DNA from: Desulfobacula sp.
Lineage (GTDB): Bacteria; Desulfobacterota; Desulfobacteria; Desulfobacterales; Desulfobacteraceae
Assembly (NCBI RefSeq): GCF_030145145.1
Contig: NZ_JAQYWD010000025.1
Span: 31,329-95,328 of the forward strand
Length of the DNA stretch: 64,000 bases
Direction of reading: 5' to 3'
The notes below the pieces were generated by a model. The model did no database searches, was not told the DNA's origin, and worked only from the letters and a program-made list of their open reading frames with translations. This document shows, one piece after another, positions 52,450 to 61,147 of this stretch. The translations under genes and the position numbers were made by a program. The first letter of the stretch is position 1, and each line of letters opens with the position of its first letter.

Positions 52450-53814
52450 CTATAACTTAAAATCAAGGGGGCTTTCTGCTTCTTTGATTGTTTTCGATTT
52501 TATTGTGTGGGTATAAATCATGGTGGTTCGTATATCACTGTGTCCCAATAGTTCTTGAATGGTTCTAATATCATAATTGGCTTCTAGCAAATGACTGGCA
52601 TAACTGTGCCGAAAGGTATGGGATGTTGCCCTCTTTGTTAATCTGGCTTTGCCAACGGCCTTTTTTAATGCCCTTTGAAGATGGGTCTCATGTAGATGGT
52701 ACCGTCTTTTTTCATTTGAATCCTCAGTCAGGGTTATTACCTTTGACGGAAAAAACCATTGCCATATAAATTCTTTTGCTGCATTTTTGTATTTTTTATC
52801 AATCCGATCAAACATAAACGCACCATCATAACCATCTGCGATATCAATTTGATTTAAATTATATACTTTTCTCATATGATCTTCTAAATCTGGTTTGATA
52901 CTTTTCGGAATCGGAACAGTTCGATACTTTTTCCCTTTGCCCAGGATCGTTAATACACCAGCATCAAAATTAAAATCCTTGACCCTTAAATTCAAGCACT
53001 CAAATAACCGAAGCCCGCATCCATACATTAATTTTATGGCAAGATCAAACGGGTATTTTAAATGCTCGAATACCCGATAAACTTCATTTTGAGATAATAC
53101 CACCGGGATATATGGCCGTTTTTTGGCGCGGACAATACCATCTATTTTGCCAAATTCTTTTCCAAGGATATGGCGGTAAAAAAACAATAATGCATTAAAC
53201 CCCTGATTCTGTGAAGAGGCAGAGATATTAAGCGTAACCGCCTGATAAGTTAAAAACTTTTTTACATCCTCAATATCAAGGAGATCTGGATTTTTATACT
53301 TTAAATAGAGTTGAAATTTAACAACCCATGCCCTATAGGATTTTAATGTTTTAGGAGAATAATGGCGCATTTGAATTTCACCAGAAAGAGCCGTCAGCTT
53401 GTTGTGCCATTTTTGCTGGCAGGTATTCATATTCTTTTGGGCCTTGGTAAAATCAGGGATTGATTTTTTAATCGGATATTGTTGTTGTGTTTCCATTACT
53501 TTGCCCTGCACATAATTATTATGCCCAGGGTTTTGGCTTATCGTGTTTTCTTTTTCAGAATACGAACTGCTAAAAAACAGTTTTATGGCATGACCGGCCT
53601 GATTTTGTTGATCCAAATTCTGCCCTTTTGATTTGAGTTTTTCAACAAACAGAGGCAATCTCGCACGGTTATTTTTTTCATATTTATACTTTTGACAAAA
53701 ATCCAAATAATATCTGAGCCATTTTAAATAAAGATGTGCATCGGATTCAGGGATATGGTTGTTGATCAATACCATTTTGTATTTTTGAATAACTTGAGGC
53801 TCAATTTGCAACAT
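52450..53814 (-). CDS. intI: Integron-type integrase (IntI family tyrosine recombinase)
   Basis: 454 residues. Catalytic set: R269 (GCGLRLFE), H399-x-x-R402 (HTFRH), H425 (LLGHSD) and Y434 (MIYTHT). The segment about 345-390 (AKEFIWQWFFPSK, then RRYHLHETHLQRALKKAV) corresponds to the extra alpha-helical patch specific to integron integrases, and the C-terminus SPLDFKL resembles the IntI ending. IntI1 has 337 residues. Here an additional N-terminal domain (about 1-110), like a second core-binding domain, is present. It is divergent from the accessory operon, as intI is from its cassettes. Start ATG 53814 has no strong RBS (AAGGATAACAACAA). Confidence 0.88.
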   Translation of the reverse strand: MLQIEPQVIQKYKMVLINNHIPESDAHLYLKWLRYYLDFCQKYKYEKNNRARLPLFVEKLKSKGQNLDQQNQAGHAIKLFFSSSYSEKENTISQNPGHNNYVQGKVMETQQQYPIKKSIPDFTKAQKNMNTCQQKWHNKLTALSGEIQMRHYSPKTLKSYRAWVVKFQLYLKYKNPDLLDIEDVKKFLTYQAVTLNISASSQNQGFNALLFFYRHILGKEFGKIDGIVRAKKRPYIPVVLSQNEVYRVFEHLKYPFDLAIKLMYGCGLRLFECLNLRVKDFNFDAGVLTILGKGKKYRTVPIPKSIKPDLEDHMRKVYNLNQIDIADGYDGAFMFDRIDKKYKNAAKEFIWQWFFPSKVITLTEDSNEKRRYHLHETHLQRALKKAVGKARLTKRATSHTFRHSYASHLLEANYDIRTIQELLGHSDIRTTMIYTHTIKSKTIKEAESPLDFKL

Positions 53815-53836
53815 TTGTTGTTATCCTTTTGTCGTA

Positions 53837-53985
53837 TAACACCCGAATTTGAGTGTTATAGTGTTAGAAAAAATCATAACACTATCAAAATCCAATTGTC
53901 AAAACCTTTTGACAATTAACAAATTGAGTGTTACTCGACAAAAGGGATATCTGTGGTGTTACCCGGAAAAAAAACTGCTTAACAC
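53837..53985. other. attI-like region with seven GTGTTA boxes and a 24-bp palindrome
   Basis: Seven copies of GTGTTA or its complement TAACAC at 53837, 53853, 53861, 53877, 53928, 53956 and 53980 within 150 bp beside the integrase start, in mixed orientation. Between boxes 4 and 5 is a perfect palindrome AATTGTCAAAA-CC-TTTTGACAATT (53894-53917), which supplies a TTGACA (-35-like) reading rightward at 53909. attI sites carry several integrase-binding boxes containing GTT, and a cassette promoter is often nearby. The exact recombination point is not identifiable. Confidence 0.55.
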
Positions 53986-54047
53986 CTTGTTGTACTTCAC
54001 TTATTTTTTCGGCACCTGTAGTGCCGATATGAGATAGAGGTGGGAAT

Positions 54048-54887
54048 ATGGAAACGTTCGAATTTAAACTTGAAGGCCCGATTTTTGAAGAAGGTATTCC
54101 AATCCACTTGGTTATTAAAGCTTGGGAGAATTTTCAGGCGATTATTGACAAGACCTACCTCGTTGCAACAGAGTCACATCGGCTTTCACAAAAAGATCGT
54201 GAAATATATTATTTACGTGCTAAGGAATTCAAAAGAGGATCGTTTCTTACAAATTTTGAAATATATCTTGGTGGTGTTCAATTAGCCCTTCCGATGGTTG
54301 GAGTGTTGGGCCCTCAAAATATTTGGGATTTCACAAAAGAATCATTCAACTTCTTAAAATTAATTTGCGAAAACCAAAAAAAAGAAGAAGGTTCAAAGAT
54401 AGAAATTATTGATAGCCATAATGTTTCTGTACTAACAGGAGACACACATAATCATTTCCATGGTCCAGTTATACAAATAGCAGAAAAATCCTTACCCAAA
54501 TATCAAGATTTAGCGCATATGCTTGAAGAAGGAAAAATTGAATCAATCTCGGCAGGTAGTCAAGATAATCCTGAAATGTTTTTGAAATTGGAAGACTACC
54601 AATTGTTTGATTTTCCTAAAGTACCTGATGACAAACCACAGGACCTAAGCTGTGAAATTTTTGATTTTAATAAATTTAGAAATATCGGAAAAATGAGAGT
54701 ATCAACAGGCCAGATTATACCAAAGGGAGATTATAGTTTTTCAATTTCTGGGTCTCAAGATAATGTAAACTATATCTATTCAATGCTGAAGCCTCTTGTA
54801 AAGGTGACTTGTTTAATCGAAAGAGTTAAAAGTCCTATAGGGGACGAACAGATTTCTCACATCTATGTATTAGGTCTCAGCTCATAA
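54048..54887 (+). CDS. Hypothetical protein, first gene after the attI-like region
   Basis: 279 residues, no signal peptide, one moderately hydrophobic stretch (about 77-90, GGVQLALPMVGVLG) that may be a buried helix. I do not recognise the family with certainty. The N-terminus METFEFKLEGPIFEEGIPIH and the later VSVLTGDTHNHFHGPV look like parts of a folded soluble domain, and the C-terminal half alternates beta-strand-like segments (SFSISGSQDNVNYIY, VKVTCLIERVKSP). RBS AGAGGTGGGAAT before ATG. In position it would be the first cassette. AT-rich compared with the left part of the window. Confidence 0.7.
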   Translation: METFEFKLEGPIFEEGIPIHLVIKAWENFQAIIDKTYLVATESHRLSQKDREIYYLRAKEFKRGSFLTNFEIYLGGVQLALPMVGVLGPQNIWDFTKESFNFLKLICENQKKEEGSKIEIIDSHNVSVLTGDTHNHFHGPVIQIAEKSLPKYQDLAHMLEEGKIESISAGSQDNPEMFLKLEDYQLFDFPKVPDDKPQDLSCEIFDFNKFRNIGKMRVSTGQIIPKGDYSFSISGSQDNVNYIYSMLKPLVKVTCLIERVKSPIGDEQISHIYVLGLSS

Positions 54888-55013
54888 AAAAGCGTATGCA
54901 ATGATTTGTAAATTATATTTTCCTCCACAATGAGAAATAATAACCTTAATCGTTTAATTGAAAATTATAAAACTAATTTAACTGAAATATGAAATAGAAT
55001 GGATTATTGAATT

Positions 55014-55499
55014 ATGTCTCTTCATGAAGGCAAACCTATTATGTTCCTCGGTGGTCCAATAACACATTTGGCCAAGAAAGGATCACCGAATAATCAATAT
55101 AAAAATATTTTTTTTGAGGTATTCTCAGAATTATCCAAGCATGCACACGTTAAATCTGCGCATATAGAAGAGGACTTTGGAAATATTATTTACACTCCAA
55201 CTGAGATAGCTCAAAGAGACTTAAATTGGATAGACAAAGCACACATTCTCCTGTTCATTTTCCCTATGTGTTTTGAGACAGGAATGCCACTGCGTACTGA
55301 TGGTACTTTCATCGAATTAGGCTATGCAGCTACTAAGCTAAAACCAACAGCAGTATTTATGGCCGACACTCATAATCACTCCCTCCTTACACAAGGATTG
55401 CTACAACAGAAACCCTGGATTCATAGTAAACAGATAACGTTAGAGGCTATTCTAGAAACAGCGTATAAAATGTTAGACGAGTTAAGTTGGAGAAATTGA
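55014..55499 (+). CDS. Nucleoside 2-deoxyribosyltransferase-like protein
   Basis: 161 residues. Rossmann-like N-terminus IMFLGGPITHLAKKG, then EEDFGNIIYTPTEIAQRDLN and LRTDGTFIELGYAATKLKP. The D-G-T-x-x-E-L-G motif and the preceding rDLxWI segment match the nucleoside 2-deoxyribosyltransferase/nucleotide N-glycosidase superfamily. Such enzymes swap or hydrolyse the base-sugar bond; relatives such as BlsM/MilB initiate nucleoside antibiotic pathways. First gene of the coupled operon; weak RBS. The specific reaction is unknown. Confidence 0.75.
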   Translation: MSLHEGKPIMFLGGPITHLAKKGSPNNQYKNIFFEVFSELSKHAHVKSAHIEEDFGNIIYTPTEIAQRDLNWIDKAHILLFIFPMCFETGMPLRTDGTFIELGYAATKLKPTAVFMADTHNHSLLTQGLLQQKPWIHSKQITLEAILETAYKMLDELSWRN

Positions 55500-56623
55500 T
55501 GATGGAGATTGTTATTCAAAGCGTTCCTTTTTGCTACGGCCCCACTTCGATTGCGATTGCAGTAGGCAGACTTTTAAAAAAACGATACAATTGCTCAATT
55601 ACAGCTATAGGTAAAACGCCCTCTTTAGAGTTGCTCAATGCTGAGCATGGTATATTTTTCCAAGTAATCGAAATGGAAAATATTGAAAGCCATCTGGACG
55701 TGCTTTCCTCTGCAGATTTAATAATTACAATTTGTGATTTTGATTTTGCTGAGATATGTAAAAACAAATTTTCGAAAACACCACTTGTTTTTATAGACCC
55801 ACTCTTGTGGATGTGGACAGCAATTCCCAATATTATCGAAAAATGTGAACTCTATTTGGCTTTAGAATTTCCTGGTGTTTCAGAAATTGTATCTCGGTCC
55901 TATAGAGAATCTTTATTTATGATTCCACAAATTGCTGAATTTACATGTACACGTGAAAAGGAAAAAGTGAAGCATGAAAAAATTCTTGTAAATTTAGGGG
56001 GGATGCTATCCCCACTTGGTGCAAATTTCTTATTAGCCTTAGCAATGTGTGAAGAAATAATTAAAGTCGTCGAAGAAAGCAAAAGTTTAATTTCAGTGGA
56101 TATCCGGACAAGCAACGATATAGCCAAGAAGCTTCAGAAAAAGTTGCCAAATACATCCTATGTCAATATAGGTAGCCGACCCAATAAAGTATTTCAATCT
56201 GAGCTAGCAAACTGTGAAATCCTTTTGAGTGTTCCAGGGATGTCCATCGTTTATGAAAGCCTAATGGCACAGGTTCCATCAGTATTCATTCTGCCCTTAA
56301 ATTATAGTCAGCACTTACAAATAAAACATTACCGGAAAATATTCCCAAAGCTTTCAGAAATTCGTGGGGACATATTTGATTCATTTTATGAATTATCTGC
56401 TGGGATTGAAGAAGCCGACGGAGTCCGATTCGCTAAGGAAATGGGGGAAGCATTTTCAGCGAATGCATCAGATCGTGCTAAATTTCGAAAGTCACTTAAA
56501 CTTTTATTAGATAACAAGAGCAAAATATCCCCCTTAGAGGCTTATTGTACTGTAGATGTTTCCGGCTCAGCGAAGGTAATGGATATTCTCCAAAATCGAA
56601 ATCTCATATGGGATCTGAAATGA
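55499..56623 (+). CDS. GT-B-type glycosyltransferase-like protein
   Basis: 374 residues. Two-domain GT-B pattern: N-terminal PFCYGPTSIAIAVGRLLKK followed by DVLSSADLIITICDFDF; C-terminal ILVNLGGMLSPLGANFLLAL, then LLSVPGMSIVYESLMAQVPS with the G-M-x-x-x-Y-E pattern used for nucleotide-sugar binding, as in MurG/PseG-like enzymes. Start at ATG 55499, which overlaps the previous TGA (TGATG), with GGAG six bases upstream; ATG 55502 is also possible. Acceptor and sugar unknown. Confidence 0.65.
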   Translation: MMEIVIQSVPFCYGPTSIAIAVGRLLKKRYNCSITAIGKTPSLELLNAEHGIFFQVIEMENIESHLDVLSSADLIITICDFDFAEICKNKFSKTPLVFIDPLLWMWTAIPNIIEKCELYLALEFPGVSEIVSRSYRESLFMIPQIAEFTCTREKEKVKHEKILVNLGGMLSPLGANFLLALAMCEEIIKVVEESKSLISVDIRTSNDIAKKLQKKLPNTSYVNIGSRPNKVFQSELANCEILLSVPGMSIVYESLMAQVPSVFILPLNYSQHLQIKHYRKIFPKLSEIRGDIFDSFYELSAGIEEADGVRFAKEMGEAFSANASDRAKFRKSLKLLLDNKSKISPLEAYCTVDVSGSAKVMDILQNRNLIWDLK

Positions 56624-57882
56624 GTCTTTTGGCTACACATGGTGGTTCGCCTGTTTTTAAAGTTCCTCCGAAGCTTAAATGGCCCATAGTTGATAAAGCG
56701 GATGAAGAACTAGTTTTACGTTCATTATATGGTGACAATCATTCTTACGGGATCAATTGCGAATGCTTTGAAAATGAATTTTCCGAATGGAATAAGAACA
56801 AATATGCCATAAATACGAATTCAGGAACTGCAGCCTTGCACATGTGTTTAGCCGCAACGGGTTGTGGTTGTGGCGATGAAGTGCTTGTCCCGGCATATTC
56901 CTGGTCATCAACAGCTACTGTTGTACTCCACCACAATTGTATCCCTGTCTTTGTTGACATCGAATGGAACTCATGTGGTATAGATCCAATGCTGCTAAAT
57001 AAAGCGGTGTCAAATAACACAAGAGCTATTATCGTGGCACATCTTCATGGGACCCCAGCTCATATTGAGAAAATCCAACAATTTGCACGAAAATATAACC
57101 TGTATCTAATAGAGGACGCTTGCCAATCACACGGGGCACATGTTCATGATATCCGGGTTGGGAATTGGGGTCATTGTGCTGCATTCAGTTTTAACCAAAA
57201 CAAAACAATTTGCGCGGGTGACGCAGGGATGTTTGTCACGAATGAAAAACAGATGTATGAAACGGCAAAGCGCTTTTGGAGTTTTGGTGAAAAGAGAGAC
57301 CCAACACAGGATCGAGATAATCATGCATACGCTCTTGGATGGATGTATCGCTCAAATGATCTTACTGCAGCATTTGGTAGAGGCCAGCTCAAGAAAGCTG
57401 ACAAGTATATCCAATGGCAACGAATCAATGCAAAAATGTTGTCTGATTATTTACACGAGTGTTCATCCATAACGCTTCCGTTTCAGTTACCAGATAATTT
57501 CTGCACTTTTAGCGCGTACGTATTACGCCTTAACAAAGATATCATTTCGAATGACATAAAGAGACTTCGCGATCTTTTCGTTACGGCAATAGAAGCAGAG
57601 GGACTTGAAGGGCATATCGCTGTATGGCAACGATATATTTTACCTGAAATGACAGTGTTTCGCGCAAAGAATGCCTACGGTAAAGGGTGCCCATGGACTT
57701 GCTCACACGCTGCTGAGTTAATAGAGCAAAATAATCATAAGTTTCCTGTTAGCCAAACTCACTGCGACACATCATTTTGTCTAAATACAATTTTGCGATG
57801 CCCACCTGATCAATTTTTTATTGAACAGATTGCAGAATGTTTTATAAAAGTTGATCACCATCTTGATGAATTATTATCATGA
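56620..57882 (+). CDS. DegT/DnrJ/EryC1/StrS-family PLP aminotransferase
   Basis: 420 residues from MSLLATHGGSPVF, whose start overlaps the previous stop (ATGA). PLP site: NTNSGTAALHMCLAA (phosphate grip), LIEDACQSHGA (D166) and FSFNQNKTICAGDAG with the Schiff-base Lys K195. The N-terminal GGxPVF...WP pattern is like aminotransferases acting on ketocyclitols or keto-sugars (scyllo-inosose or AHBA type) rather than LPS sugar enzymes, but this is only suggestive. It would place an amino group on a sugar- or cyclitol-derived ketone. Confidence 0.88.
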   Translation: MSLLATHGGSPVFKVPPKLKWPIVDKADEELVLRSLYGDNHSYGINCECFENEFSEWNKNKYAINTNSGTAALHMCLAATGCGCGDEVLVPAYSWSSTATVVLHHNCIPVFVDIEWNSCGIDPMLLNKAVSNNTRAIIVAHLHGTPAHIEKIQQFARKYNLYLIEDACQSHGAHVHDIRVGNWGHCAAFSFNQNKTICAGDAGMFVTNEKQMYETAKRFWSFGEKRDPTQDRDNHAYALGWMYRSNDLTAAFGRGQLKKADKYIQWQRINAKMLSDYLHECSSITLPFQLPDNFCTFSAYVLRLNKDIISNDIKRLRDLFVTAIEAEGLEGHIAVWQRYILPEMTVFRAKNAYGKGCPWTCSHAAELIEQNNHKFPVSQTHCDTSFCLNTILRCPPDQFFIEQIAECFIKVDHHLDELLS

Positions 57883-59075
57883 AAACTTTTGATTTTATAT
57901 ATTCTCCCTATCTTCTAAAACTACCTATACGTTGTATAAGCAAAGATCCAGCTTTACTTTCCGAAATCAAAGACGTAGAAGCTTTGCTACTATTAAATAT
58001 TGTATGGAATAATGTCTACTTAGTCGATAAAGCTATCGTCGAAAATATAAATAGCAATTGTTCGAATCATTTACGGGGGAGTGATACTTTTAACAACAAC
58101 AGATTTTTCCGAGAAAGCAATTATTACGGTATAGAAATAGAAATCAATACCAATTGTAATCACAGATGTTGCTTCTGTCCGAATATTTTCAATGAGCAGT
58201 CAGCAAGATTTATGTCGATAGATAATTTTGTGCATATCATCTCCGAGGCTGTCTCCTGTGGTATTAAAAATGTGTCATTAAATCACTACTCAGAGCCAAC
58301 CCTTCATCCGAATCTAATTGAAATGGTAGCCGTTGCTGTTAAAAGTGGGATGAGGGTTACTCTTTTTACGAACGGAAGTGGTCTTTCAAATGAAGTGATT
58401 CTCTCTCTCTCGAAATTTTTAGGAGCAATAGATATTGTAGTAAACTTCCCGGAATGTAGTGCGACTACCTATGAGCGAGTTACTCAATCAAATCAGTTTT
58501 CAACTGTATTATCAAGAGTTTATGAAGCGACCGCATCTTTACCTGTAAAAATTGTTGTAAACAATCCGAAACAGAGCGTTGTGGAGTCAATTCAAAAATT
58601 ATTTCCTAATGCACTGGTCCAACAGTGGGAGACGGATGACCGTGCAGGTATTCTTGATATTCCAAACTATTTTAATTCTCAAAGGTATTCAAAAAAGCTA
58701 TTAAATGGGTGCCCATTGGCAGCGCGTTTTATCAATGTGTCTGTTGATGGAAATGTATTTTTATGTGCCCAAGATTATTTCAAGACCAACGTGTTTGGAA
58801 ATATTTTTAGCAAAGCTCTCAAGAAAATATTGGAAGGCAAAACAGCCCAACAATATCGAAAGTGGATATTTGGTATTGAATCACCACCTCAAAAGTTCAT
58901 TTGTCGAAGTTGCAGATGGACTACAAATAAAGTTGGGAAATTCTCAATCGGGCAAGAATTATCAGATTATGATATAGAGGTCTATTCTGAGATAGTGCAT
59001 CAAAATCCCATTATTAAACTTTCTAAGACAGATGAAGGAATTCAAAAGTCTTTATTCCGTGAGCATCTAACATGA
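57879..59075 (+). CDS. Radical SAM enzyme with SPASM/Twitch-like C-terminus
   Basis: 398 residues. Radical SAM cluster motif CNHRCCFC (C93, C97, C100), then SLNHYSEPTLHPN and TLFTNGSGL typical of the core barrel. The C-terminal cysteines GCPLAARFINVSVDGNVFLC and FICRSCRW indicate auxiliary cluster ligands. The N-terminal ~80 residues are unassigned. Comparable enzymes include sugar/cyclitol dehydrogenases (BtrN type), epimerases and peptide modifiers; no precursor peptide was seen, so a small-molecule substrate is favoured. ATGA overlap with the aminotransferase gene. Confidence 0.88.
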   Translation: MKTFDFIYSPYLLKLPIRCISKDPALLSEIKDVEALLLLNIVWNNVYLVDKAIVENINSNCSNHLRGSDTFNNNRFFRESNYYGIEIEINTNCNHRCCFCPNIFNEQSARFMSIDNFVHIISEAVSCGIKNVSLNHYSEPTLHPNLIEMVAVAVKSGMRVTLFTNGSGLSNEVILSLSKFLGAIDIVVNFPECSATTYERVTQSNQFSTVLSRVYEATASLPVKIVVNNPKQSVVESIQKLFPNALVQQWETDDRAGILDIPNYFNSQRYSKKLLNGCPLAARFINVSVDGNVFLCAQDYFKTNVFGNIFSKALKKILEGKTAQQYRKWIFGIESPPQKFICRSCRWTTNKVGKFSIGQELSDYDIEVYSEIVHQNPIIKLSKTDEGIQKSLFREHLT

Positions 59076-59830
59076 CTAAGTTAACAATTACAATTGTATC
59101 TCCACATCAAGATGATGCGGCCCTATCACTTGGGAGTTTTATCTTTCACCGCAAGGAAAGCTCCATAAATATAGTTAATTGTTATACCGTGTCTGAATAC
59201 AGCCCTTTTTATAAAGGCGTTAATAGAGCAGGAGTTATGAAAAAACGCTGCAAAGAAGATGCAGCCTTCAGAAATCATACCCCAAAAAAAAAAATTCGAT
59301 TTATAAACTTAGATGAGCCTGACGGACCGATTCGTTTAAATGAAAGAAATATGGATGCTCTTCTGGCAGAAAGACCCCTAAATGATTTAGATAGAGTTCA
59401 CTTATCTTCCTTACGCCAGGGTATGGCTGAACACATTAAGGGATTGCTACTTTTGCCTCTAGGAGTTGGAGGGCATATTGATCATAATTTAGCTTGCTTG
59501 GCGGGACTCTCACTGATCAAGGAAAATAGTTCGATAGCATTTTATCTTGATGTTCCTTACTGGTTGCGTACATCAATTAGTAAGATTCAAGAAAGGATTC
59601 AATATATTGAGTCACTTGCCGCGATCTCTTTGACTCCATATGTTGATCCCTTCAGGGAAATATGGGATAAAAGGCTCCTATCTCAAATCTATTCTTCGCA
59701 GATAACAGCAAGAGAAGTTCTGCAAATAGTAAACGCTCCGTTTATGGGTGAAATAATTGTGGCACCAACAAATTCAATAGCAAAAAAACTTGCACTACAG
59801 GCAATAGGATGGACGGACCTAAATCATTAG
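59072..59830 (+). CDS. LmbE/PIG-L-family deacetylase
   Basis: 252 residues. Zn-binding motif SPHQDDAALS (H12, D15) near the N-terminus and GVGGHIDHNLACLAG for the third ligand. PIG-L enzymes remove N-acetyl groups from GlcNAc-linked substrates in aminoglycoside, mycothiol, bacillithiol and GPI pathways. ATGA overlap with the radical SAM gene. Together with the glycosyltransferases it suggests transfer of GlcNAc followed by deacetylation. Substrate unproven. Confidence 0.9.
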   Translation: MTKLTITIVSPHQDDAALSLGSFIFHRKESSINIVNCYTVSEYSPFYKGVNRAGVMKKRCKEDAAFRNHTPKKKIRFINLDEPDGPIRLNERNMDALLAERPLNDLDRVHLSSLRQGMAEHIKGLLLLPLGVGGHIDHNLACLAGLSLIKENSSIAFYLDVPYWLRTSISKIQERIQYIESLAAISLTPYVDPFREIWDKRLLSQIYSSQITAREVLQIVNAPFMGEIIVAPTNSIAKKLALQAIGWTDLNH

Positions 59831-61137
59831 AGCTCTATTTGGCTATGTTTAACGGGACCCATATTCCGCAAACCACAAATAGGTGTCCACGCCGTCAGCA
59901 TAGCAGCATACAAAAATATATTGATACTTGGTCTAGCTCCTGGTTCAAGGCCATTAAACATTATAAAGATCAACTTCCTTCAATTAGATCTTCAGTTAGG
60001 GTAATTGGTTTAATCCCCGCTCGAAATGAAGAGTATCGGATACAAGACTGTTTAAGCGCAATTGCTTATGACGTGGCATCCTCAAAAATGAAAGAAGCAT
60101 TTGAGCTAATTATACTTGAAAATGGGTACAATAATGAAGTGGGGCCAACAGCTAAGGCTGTATGTGAGTGGATAAAAAAAAACAAGCCGACATTCCCAAT
60201 CCACACGCTACAGTGGAGCTGGGTAAATAAAGAAAAGTACCCAATAGCGAAGGCTCGAAAGATTTTAGCAGATTTAGCTATTTTTAGAGTTTATGATAGC
60301 TGTCCAAACCATCCAATATTTTTACTTTCTGAAGATGCTGATATAGAACGGATACAGTCAGGCCGAATGCGAATGGCTTTAAAAAAAATGGACAAAGAAC
60401 TTTCGATTGATGCGATTAGAGGTGTTCAAGAGCGTAGTATTAGAGCCTTAAAGCAGAATCATCTTGTTTTGCTTGAACGCCGTAGCTGGCAGTTCACAGA
60501 GTTGTTTTTGTCATCGCACTTTTTTCGACCACCACATATTGAAATCGGAAATTTCTATTGGAATCGTGTAGTTACAGCAGGATCCAATGTTTTTTTCTCA
60601 GCAGAAGTTTATAGTTTGATTGGTGGCTACTCTGAAGATGTGTCCGTTTTTGAAGACATGGACATTGGTCAACGGATATCTGTTCTTCGCGGACAATATA
60701 AAAATGGACATTTTGATCCTTGTGTGGATACAGTTCGCCGTTTTCCTGGGCGTGAAGAATCTAGTATTGCACGTATTCTTCTGTCCCTTATCCAGAGAAC
60801 TCATGTATATGAACATGATGGTACTGGTTTTTTTGACGTAGATCATATTATTAAGAAACCCGATTCCATTTCACGACTGCTGGTAGAGCTATCGCCATAT
60901 ACTAAATTATCGGAGGGTAACAGATGGCGTTTTGAAATTCTTTTTACTGAGGCTCTTTCCGAACTTTATAGAATCCTCAACGTAGAATTAGGTAAAAAGA
61001 TTTTTAGACGTGTAATGTATTACTTAGGTTTCTCCCCGGGCTCTTATGTCGTCTCACCCAAGGGCTCCGTCCAAATAAAGGTAACTAACGATTTTTTGCG
61101 GTTAGCAGATCGGTTCGCTCAACAAACAACCATTTAA
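59809..61137 (+). CDS. Family 2-like glycosyltransferase (GT-A fold)
   Basis: 442 residues. VIGLIPARNEEYRIQDCLSA (nucleotide-binding start, about 65-84), LILENGYNNE, LSEDADIERI (DxD-type metal motif) and FEDMDIGQRI (ED acid region). The ~60 N-terminal residues have no recognised domain. It overlaps the deacetylase gene by 22 bp in another frame. Likely adds a sugar to the operon's product. Confidence 0.78.
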   Translation: MDGPKSLELYLAMFNGTHIPQTTNRCPRRQHSSIQKYIDTWSSSWFKAIKHYKDQLPSIRSSVRVIGLIPARNEEYRIQDCLSAIAYDVASSKMKEAFELIILENGYNNEVGPTAKAVCEWIKKNKPTFPIHTLQWSWVNKEKYPIAKARKILADLAIFRVYDSCPNHPIFLLSEDADIERIQSGRMRMALKKMDKELSIDAIRGVQERSIRALKQNHLVLLERRSWQFTELFLSSHFFRPPHIEIGNFYWNRVVTAGSNVFFSAEVYSLIGGYSEDVSVFEDMDIGQRISVLRGQYKNGHFDPCVDTVRRFPGREESSIARILLSLIQRTHVYEHDGTGFFDVDHIIKKPDSISRLLVELSPYTKLSEGNRWRFEILFTEALSELYRILNVELGKKIFRRVMYYLGFSPGSYVVSPKGSVQIKVTNDFLRLADRFAQQTTI

Positions 61138-61147
61138 AGGAGTAGTT

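Noticed and set aside
53977..54030. attC site directly upstream of the first accessory gene (GCTTAAC plus the hairpin TCGGCAC-CTGTA-GTGCCGA)
   Set aside because: GCTTAAC fits the RYYYAAC core, but no partner GTTRRRY at proper distance was found, and the hairpin is too short. Kept only as part of the attI-like region.
54888..55013. attC between the first unknown gene and the biosynthetic operon
   Set aside because: The gap is very AT-rich with no extended inverted repeat or core-site pair.
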